Assembly (NCBI GenBank): GCA_023431345.1
Contig: JAEYWK010000202.1
Coordinates: 1 to 36,232, forward strand
Source: Pseudomonadota bacterium
GTDB lineage: Bacteria; Myxococcota_A; Polyangia; Polyangiales; Polyangiaceae
Direction of reading: 5' to 3'
Length of the DNA: 36,232 nucleotides
Part shown: positions 31,479 to 36,232 of the stretch, piece by piece
Layout of the letters: each line of letters opens with the position of its first letter
Numbering within the stretch: position 1 is the stretch's first letter
Translations under genes and position numbers: made by a program
Notes under the pieces: generated by a model
The model's database searches: none
Seen by the model: only the letters and a program-made list of their open reading frames with translations
Told to the model about the DNA's origin: nothing

Positions 31479-31964
31479 ATGCGCACCCTCACTCCCGTCG
31501 AAGCCGCGCTCGCCTTTGCTTTGGGCGGCTCCGTGCTGGCGGTGTTCGTGCCCGCCTTCGTCAAGAACGTGCACGCTTCGCGCATGACCGAGCCGCTCGA
31601 TGGTTTGGCGCGCATCGCCGGCCGCGCCTCGGAGCTGGCCGACACGGCGCCGCAAGAGCGCGCGTATCCGGACTCCGCGCCGCTCACTCCCGCGCAAGTG
31701 CCGCGCGGCGTGCTCACGCAGGACCCGCCGGGTACGTGGCAGCATCCGACGTGGCGCCTGCTCGACTTCGGCTTCGACACCCCTCACGCCTACAGCTTCG
31801 AGGTGACGAGCAAGAACGCCGCCGACGTGTCGACGTTCCGCGCGGCGGCGCACGGCGACCTCGACGCCGACGGCGTGCTCAGCTCGTTCTCGCTGTCGGG
31901 CTCGGTGCGACCGGGCAGCGCGCCGGAGACGCTGCCGCTCGAGGTGGTGCGTGAGGTCGAGTAG
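31479..31964 (+). CDS. Pilin-like protein 4 without the canonical prepilin cleavage site
   Basis: The 161-residue product begins MRTLTPVEAALAFALGGSVLAVFVPAF: a hydrophobic helix of pilin type with a Glu (E8) at the place equivalent to mature position 5 (LTPVE for FTLVE), but the residue before it is Thr3 rather than Gly and the leader is only three residues. The C-terminal region has GDLDADG at 126-132 followed by strands like those of pilin 3 (LSSFSLSGSV versus PSTFTLKGGV). It is therefore a diverged pilin paralogue that may not be processed by prepilin peptidase. ATG 31479 has GGGG about 5 nt upstream. The next gene overlaps its end by 14 nt, so it is coupled to it rather than to pilin 3. 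Confidence 0.75.
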   Translation: MRTLTPVEAALAFALGGSVLAVFVPAFVKNVHASRMTEPLDGLARIAGRASELADTAPQERAYPDSAPLTPAQVPRGVLTQDPPGTWQHPTWRLLDFGFDTPHAYSFEVTSKNAADVSTFRAAAHGDLDADGVLSSFSLSGSVRPGSAPETLPLEVVREVE

Positions 31965-32877
31965 CGCGGGGCGCTGGCTTTCGGCCCTGCTCGCGCTGGC
32001 CGCCGCTTGGCTCATCGCCGTTCAGCGCCCCGATTTGGCCTACCGCTACCACGACGTACGCAGCAAGTCCGACGCCTACTTGCTCCCCGACGTCGAGCAA
32101 ACCTACGTCGCGAGCTTGGGCTACCGTGCCGCGCTGGCCGACCTGATCTTCGGCCACGTGCTCGTGTCCTACGGGCTGCATTTTCAGGAGAATCGCAACT
32201 TCGAGTACGTCGGTGAGTACCTCGACGTCATCAACCGCCTCGACCCGAAGTTTCGCGATCCCTACCGCTTCGCCGACACGCTGCTCACGCTGCAGCCGCG
32301 CGAGGTGCCCGAGTCTTTCGTGCGCAAGGCGCGGCAAATTCAAGAGCGGGGCCTGCGCGCGCTCCCGTACGATCAAGAGCTGTGGTCGACCGCCGGCCAG
32401 TTCCAAGCGTACTTGGCGCCGTCGCGCCTGAAAGACGAGCAGGAACGCAACGAGTTTCGCCTCGCCGGCGCGCGCGCCTTGATGCGCGCCTGCGATCTGG
32501 TCGGCTCGAACGACGCCATCCCGTACCACTGCATCACCGCCGCCAAGCTGCTCGATCAGCACGGCGATCGCGAGGCCATCACCGGCTTCATGCAGCGCGT
32601 GCTCACCGTCACCGATGATCCCAGAATCCACGAAATCGCCACCGGCTACCTGCGTCGGGTGATGGGCGAGCGCGTGCAGGAGCAGGTGAGCGCGCGCCAA
32701 GAGCGCTTCAAGCGCGCTTGGCAGGCAGACATGCCGTTCGTGTCGCGCGTGGAGATTGGCGCCGTCGGCCCCCATTTCGACTCAGGCGCCTGCGCCGGCA
32801 GCGCGCGCGCGAGCCGAGGCTGCGCCACCAGCTGGGCGGCGTGGGCGAGCGAGCAGGAAGCCGCAGGCGCGCCGTGA
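31951..32877 (+). CDS. Membrane-anchored helical-repeat protein of unknown function
   Basis: The 308-residue product has an uncleaved signal or anchor helix (about 8-25: WLSALLALAAAWLIAV) and an otherwise soluble, mostly helical body. The segment 45-250 has TPR/Sel1-like character: VGEYLDVINRLDPKFRDPYR, then paired helices each about 34 residues long. The tail (about 275-308) is Gly/Ala/Ser-rich with C-A-G-S pattern. I recognise no enzyme motif. The GTG at 31951 overlaps the pilin-like gene by 14 nt and the stop overlaps the next start (GTGA), so pilin-like gene 4, this gene and the membrane glycosyltransferase form a coupled trio. A role in pilus assembly or glycan transfer is inference from position. 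Confidence 0.72.
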   Translation: MRSSSAGRWLSALLALAAAWLIAVQRPDLAYRYHDVRSKSDAYLLPDVEQTYVASLGYRAALADLIFGHVLVSYGLHFQENRNFEYVGEYLDVINRLDPKFRDPYRFADTLLTLQPREVPESFVRKARQIQERGLRALPYDQELWSTAGQFQAYLAPSRLKDEQERNEFRLAGARALMRACDLVGSNDAIPYHCITAAKLLDQHGDREAITGFMQRVLTVTDDPRIHEIATGYLRRVMGERVQEQVSARQERFKRAWQADMPFVSRVEIGAVGPHFDSGACAGSARASRGCATSWAAWASEQEAAGAP

Positions 32878-34847
32878 GCAAGCTCGCGAGCTCGCCCGCC
32901 GCCGGCCGCGACACTGACGCAGACGCTGAAGACGTCGACACCGACACCGACGACGCACCAGCCGAGCGCGCCTGGTTGTTCTGTGCGCTCGGTTTGGTGC
33001 TCGTCGCGGTGCTGTACGTGCAGGTGCTGGGCGGCCCCTTCATCTGGGACGATCGACCGCTGATCTTGGAGTCGGAAGCGATCCGGCGTCTCGACGTCGT
33101 GCGCTTCTTCAGCGAGCCGCTGTGGGCCGGCAAAGAGCTGCAGAGCTCGGCCTATTTCCGCTCGCTCGTCGCGCTTTCGTTCGCGCTCGACTACCAACTG
33201 CACGGCGAAAATTCGGGTGGCTACCACCTGACGAACCTGCTGCTGCATTTGACGACCACCGCCTTGGTGTTCGCTCATCTGCGTCGGCGCGCCGTCAGCG
33301 TGCCGCTGTCGTTCGTGCTGTCGACGGCGTGGGCGCTGCTGCCGCGCCTCACCGAGGGCGTGGCGTGGATTTCGGGACGCGCCGATGTGCTGGCGGCCGC
33401 CTTCGTGCTGGCAGCCCTGTGGGTGTATCGGCCGAGCGCCAATCTATCGCGCCTGGCGCTGGCGAGCGGCCTCGCGCTCTTGGCGCTGTTTTGCAAAGAG
33501 ACGGGGCTCGCCGCCTTTGCGGGCCTCGCGCTCTCCCTGTGGCTCGAACGAAAGAGCCCGGCGCTCGCTCGCCCAGGGCTGCGCTGGCTGGTGCTGGGCC
33601 TGCCGCTGGCCGGGTATTTCGCGCTGCGGGCCTGCGCCGGCGCGCTGTCCCTCGGCGAAACGGTGCCGCTCTCCGCGCTCGTGCGCGCCGAAACGGCGCT
33701 CGAGGCGCTCGGACGCTATGCGTGGATGCTGCTCGACTTCTGGCATTCGAGCTCCTACCTCGGCTGGCTCGGTAAGCTCGATTTCCGCTTCGTAGCGCTG
33801 GGTGTCGTGGCGCTCGGAGGGCTCGCGCTCTTGGCCCGACGCGCGCGCCAAGCCGCGCCTGCCACGCTCGTGCTCGCGGCCGTCGCGGCCGTGCCGCTCT
33901 TACTCGTGCTGCATTTGCTGCCGCTGCCGGTGGCCGTGGTGGCGAGTGACCGCTACCTCTACTTGCCCACGGCGGCCCTCATCATCGCGGCCGCACCTTG
34001 GCTAGATGGCCAAGTGCGGAGACGTCGTGCCCTGATCCTGGCTCCGCTGGCGCTCTTGGTGCTGGCGAGCGTGAAGACGTACCAGCGCGCCTCGGACTAC
34101 ACCGATGAGGCGCAGTTCTGGGTCGAGGCGGTCAGGCACGCGCCAGATCAGCCGCTCGCGCTCGCCGAGCTGGGCTCGGTCGCCTATCGAGCTGGCTGCG
34201 CTCCCGAGGCGCTCGACATCTACCTGCGCGCAGTCGGCAAGAGTGACGGGCGGTCTTCGATTCCGCTCGAAAATGCGGCGTTGCTGGCGGCGATGAACGG
34301 AGACGACGAGCTCGCTGCCCAGCTCGCAGACCAGCTCCTGCGCGCGTTTCCCGGGCGCGCAGAGCTCGAGCTGCGCCGCGCGACGGTGGCGCTCGCCGCC
34401 TTACAGTTCGACCTCGCCGAACGCCACGCGGCGCGCGCGCAGCAGCTCGCTCCGGGCTCAGAGGCGCCGCGCGGCTTGGTCGAAGTGATCCGCGCCGCGC
34501 GCCGCGACCGCCACGAGGAGCTGACCCAGAGGGGCATGGTGGGGCCAGCTCTCGCTCTGGCGATCCGCACTCAGCGCTTGGCGCAGGTCACGGCGCTCGT
34601 GCGTCGCATGCTCGAGCGCGATCTGGGCGATCCGGCGGCGCTCGTTCGCGGCCTGCAGGTGCTCGTCGCCCGAGGCGACCCTCACGTCGCCGAGCGCTTC
34701 CTGCAGCGTTACCGCGAGCTCGGTGACAGCCGCAGCGCTACGCAGCTCGAAGCCGCGCTCGCGCCGCGCATCGCCGAAGCCACGAACGTCCGCGGGCGGC
34801 TGCGCGAGCTGACCGAAAGCGGCGTCCTGCCCGCAAAAAGACACTAA
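32874..34847 (+). CDS. TMTC-like membrane glycosyltransferase (GT-C fold) with C-terminal TPRs
   Basis: The 657-residue product starts with an acidic Asp-rich region (10-30), then a helix and the loop FIWDDRPLILES (56-67) with the paired Asp typical of GT-C enzymes of the TMTC / DUF1736 group. YFRSLVALSFALDYQLHG and GYHLTNLLLHL (117-127), SGRADVLAA and the LFCKETGL motif (206-212) follow, in a region of about ten membrane helices. From about residue 415 the chain is soluble and TPR-like. TMTC proteins transfer mannose from a lipid carrier to proteins. The start GTG 32874 overlaps the previous stop. Modification of the pilins encoded just upstream is a plausible inference. Confidence 0.82.
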   Translation: MSKLASSPAAGRDTDADAEDVDTDTDDAPAERAWLFCALGLVLVAVLYVQVLGGPFIWDDRPLILESEAIRRLDVVRFFSEPLWAGKELQSSAYFRSLVALSFALDYQLHGENSGGYHLTNLLLHLTTTALVFAHLRRRAVSVPLSFVLSTAWALLPRLTEGVAWISGRADVLAAAFVLAALWVYRPSANLSRLALASGLALLALFCKETGLAAFAGLALSLWLERKSPALARPGLRWLVLGLPLAGYFALRACAGALSLGETVPLSALVRAETALEALGRYAWMLLDFWHSSSYLGWLGKLDFRFVALGVVALGGLALLARRARQAAPATLVLAAVAAVPLLLVLHLLPLPVAVVASDRYLYLPTAALIIAAAPWLDGQVRRRRALILAPLALLVLASVKTYQRASDYTDEAQFWVEAVRHAPDQPLALAELGSVAYRAGCAPEALDIYLRAVGKSDGRSSIPLENAALLAAMNGDDELAAQLADQLLRAFPGRAELELRRATVALAALQFDLAERHAARAQQLAPGSEAPRGLVEVIRAARRDRHEELTQRGMVGPALALAIRTQRLAQVTALVRRMLERDLGDPAALVRGLQVLVARGDPHVAERFLQRYRELGDSRSATQLEAALAPRIAEATNVRGRLRELTESGVLPAKRH

Positions 34848-34906
34848 ATCAGCGAGTCAGACGCCGCGCCGCCCGTTAGCCGAACCTCCGCAGGCCCGCC
34901 CGCGGC

Positions 34907-36232
34907 TCACGGAAAGCGCACGACGGCGGTGGCCGTCTTTCCTGCCTCCACCGTGACCGACTTGGCTTTGCGACCGTGCTCGGCGTGCACGAAGATCACC
35001 GTGTGCGTGCCCGGGGTCACGCTGACGCCCACCTTCGGCGTTTGCCCGAGCGGGCGACCGTCGAGGATCACGTTCGACGCGGGAACCGAGTTGATGTTGA
35101 TCGTGCCCTTACCGGCCTGCGCGACTGGCTTCGGCTCTTCCTTCGGCGGCGCCGGCCGGGAAGGACCGACGGGCGGCACGGCTTGCCGGGGCGCAGGCGC
35201 CGCGTCTGGCTCCTTCGCCGTGTCGCTGTCCGACTCGCTGCTGAGGTCGACCACGAACGTTCGCTCGGCCTGGCCGTCTTCGAACTCGATGGCCTGCTTG
35301 AACTCGGCGAAGCCCTTCTTCGTGGCGACGATGCTGTACGGCTTGTCGGAGGTGATGTCGACGCGCAGCGGCAGCGACGGCACCGGGCGCCGCTCGCTGC
35401 CACTGACGAGCAGTACCTTGGCGCCATCGGCGTTGGTGCCCGCCTTGATGGTCGCGAGGCCCTTCTTGACCTTGAGCTTCGGCTCGAGCGACAGCATCTT
35501 GTCGGCCTCGATGGTGACCTTGCGCTCCATCGACTCGTAGCGCTCGCCGCCGTCGATGCTCACGGTGTGCTCGCCGGGCGAGAGGTCTTTGATCTCCTGC
35601 GGCAAGGGCCCGTAGTCTTTGCCGTCGACCGACAGCTTGAGACCCGCGCCCTCGGCGCTCACCTTGATGCCGGTGCCTTCGCTGCCGCGGGCGAGCTCGA
35701 CGTTCTCGGCGCTCTCTTCGCCGGCGTTGATCTTCACGGCCTTGGGCGCGGTCGTCGTGTAGCCGGCGGCCGCCACCTTCACGAAATGCACGCCGCGCGG
35801 CAAATCAGTCACTTGGCAGGGCGAAGCATCACAGCGCTGCGTGCCGTCGACGAACACTTGCACGCCGTCGATCGCCTTGCCGCCAGGGCCGGCGACGGAC
35901 ACGACCAGCGAGCCCTTCTTCGGCATCAGCGCGTAGGCGGCCGCAGCCGCGCCGATCACCACCGCCGCGGCGATGACCATCCACAGGCCGCCGCGGCTGC
36001 TGCGCTGCTGTGGCAGCGTGATCGACGGCGAAACCGGCGCGACGGCGGCGGGGGCCATGGGCAGCGACTGCGTCTTGGGCGGAGGTGGTAGCGGAGCGCG
36101 CGGCACCGAGGGGGGCGGCACGCTCAGCGGCCGAGCGACGAGACCCGCGGCGGGCGGCGGAGCACCGGCGGCGGGCGGCGGAGGCGGCGGAGCGCCGGCG
36201 GCGGGGGGCGGAGGCGGCGCGCTGTGCAGCAG
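34907..36232 (-). CDS. PEGA-domain membrane protein, C-terminal part (probable Ser/Thr protein kinase)
   Basis: The frame stays open to the window edge at 36232, so the N-terminus is missing; GTG 36121 is only an internal possibility. The visible 441 residues have a Pro-rich linker with PAAGA repeats, a membrane helix (GLWMVIAAAVVIGAAAAAYA), then a PEGA-type domain near its start (VQVFVDGTQ...GVHFVKVAAAGY), a central beta-rich region, a Pro/Lys/Glu-rich spacer and a final PEGA domain (NVILDGRPLGQTPKVGVSV). In Myxococcota this order, Pro-rich linker, helix, PEGA, commonly follows a eukaryotic-type Ser/Thr kinase domain, which would lie beyond the window. Convergent with the TMTC-like gene; no clear terminator is visible in the 59-bp gap. 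Confidence 0.8.
   Translation of the reverse strand: MLHSAPPPPPAAGAPPPPPPAAGAPPPAAGLVARPLSVPPPSVPRAPLPPPPKTQSLPMAPAAVAPVSPSITLPQQRSSRGGLWMVIAAAVVIGAAAAAYALMPKKGSLVVSVAGPGGKAIDGVQVFVDGTQRCDASPCQVTDLPRGVHFVKVAAAGYTTTAPKAVKINAGEESAENVELARGSEGTGIKVSAEGAGLKLSVDGKDYGPLPQEIKDLSPGEHTVSIDGGERYESMERKVTIEADKMLSLEPKLKVKKGLATIKAGTNADGAKVLLVSGSERRPVPSLPLRVDITSDKPYSIVATKKGFAEFKQAIEFEDGQAERTFVVDLSSESDSDTAKEPDAAPAPRQAVPPVGPSRPAPPKEEPKPVAQAGKGTININSVPASNVILDGRPLGQTPKVGVSVTPGTHTVIFVHAEHGRKAKSVTVEAGKTATAVVRFP
36142..36220 (-). repeat. In-frame repeats coding for Pro-rich PAAGA units
   Basis: Three GC-only repeat units on the minus strand code for P(3-5)-AAGA/L. They form the flexible linker between the unseen N-terminal domain and the membrane helix, and may vary in copy number between strains. 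Confidence 0.6.

Overview
This is a GC-rich (about two thirds G+C), gene-dense bacterial segment that fits a Myxococcota genome, most likely of the Polyangia/Sorangium type. The evidence is the gene style: Gly-rich Cys-lipoproteins, a PEGA-domain protein that is probably the tail of a Ser/Thr kinase, an MglA-like GTPase, a zinc-ribbon ParA, sigma-region-4-like DNA-binding proteins and many type IV pilin-like genes. No rRNA, tRNA, CRISPR, insertion sequence or phage gene was seen. The species assignment is inference.

Layout. 1-1056: end of a lipoprotein gene and an alpha/beta hydrolase whose nucleophile serine is replaced by glycine. 1057-2792: a repeat-rich control region, a MerR-like regulator and a Cys-containing sigma-region-4-like protein, closed by a clear terminator. 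2793-3068: a G-rich dispersed repeat, a (GA)16 tract and a 12-bp hairpin. 3069-8049: an M19 dipeptidase variant, a two-gene ParA/ribbon-helix-helix unit and purH. 8144-12314: a Cys-rich lipoprotein, a degenerate glycogen-synthase-like protein, argB and an RluA-type pseudouridine synthase.

12318-21492 (minus strand) is the most striking part. Eight genes are packed head to tail with overlaps of 4, 14 and 62 nt or gaps of 2, 29 and 39 nt: ECF sigma factor, a membrane protein placed like an anti-sigma factor, a lipoprotein, a J-domain/TPR protein, a tail-less Hsp70, a protein sharing a small domain with the J protein, a secreted M1 metallopeptidase and a polytopic membrane protein. This looks like one operon linking an envelope signal to a dedicated chaperone pair and a peptidase.

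21649-27092 holds a zinc-ribbon rhomboid protease next to an MglA-like GTPase with a long extension, a large lipoprotein and a PilR-like sigma-54 activator. 27112-29127 is a glycosyltransferase-methyltransferase fusion. 29284-34847 is a pilin locus: three prepilin genes, a fourth pilin-like gene without the usual cleavage site, a helical-repeat protein and a TMTC-like membrane glycosyltransferase with TPRs. All four pilin-like proteins carry a DxDxDG-type loop. The second pilin gene is preceded by a near-consensus -24/-12 promoter and two operator-like palindromes about 140-170 bp upstream, which fits control by the nearby activator. The window ends inside a PEGA-domain membrane protein.
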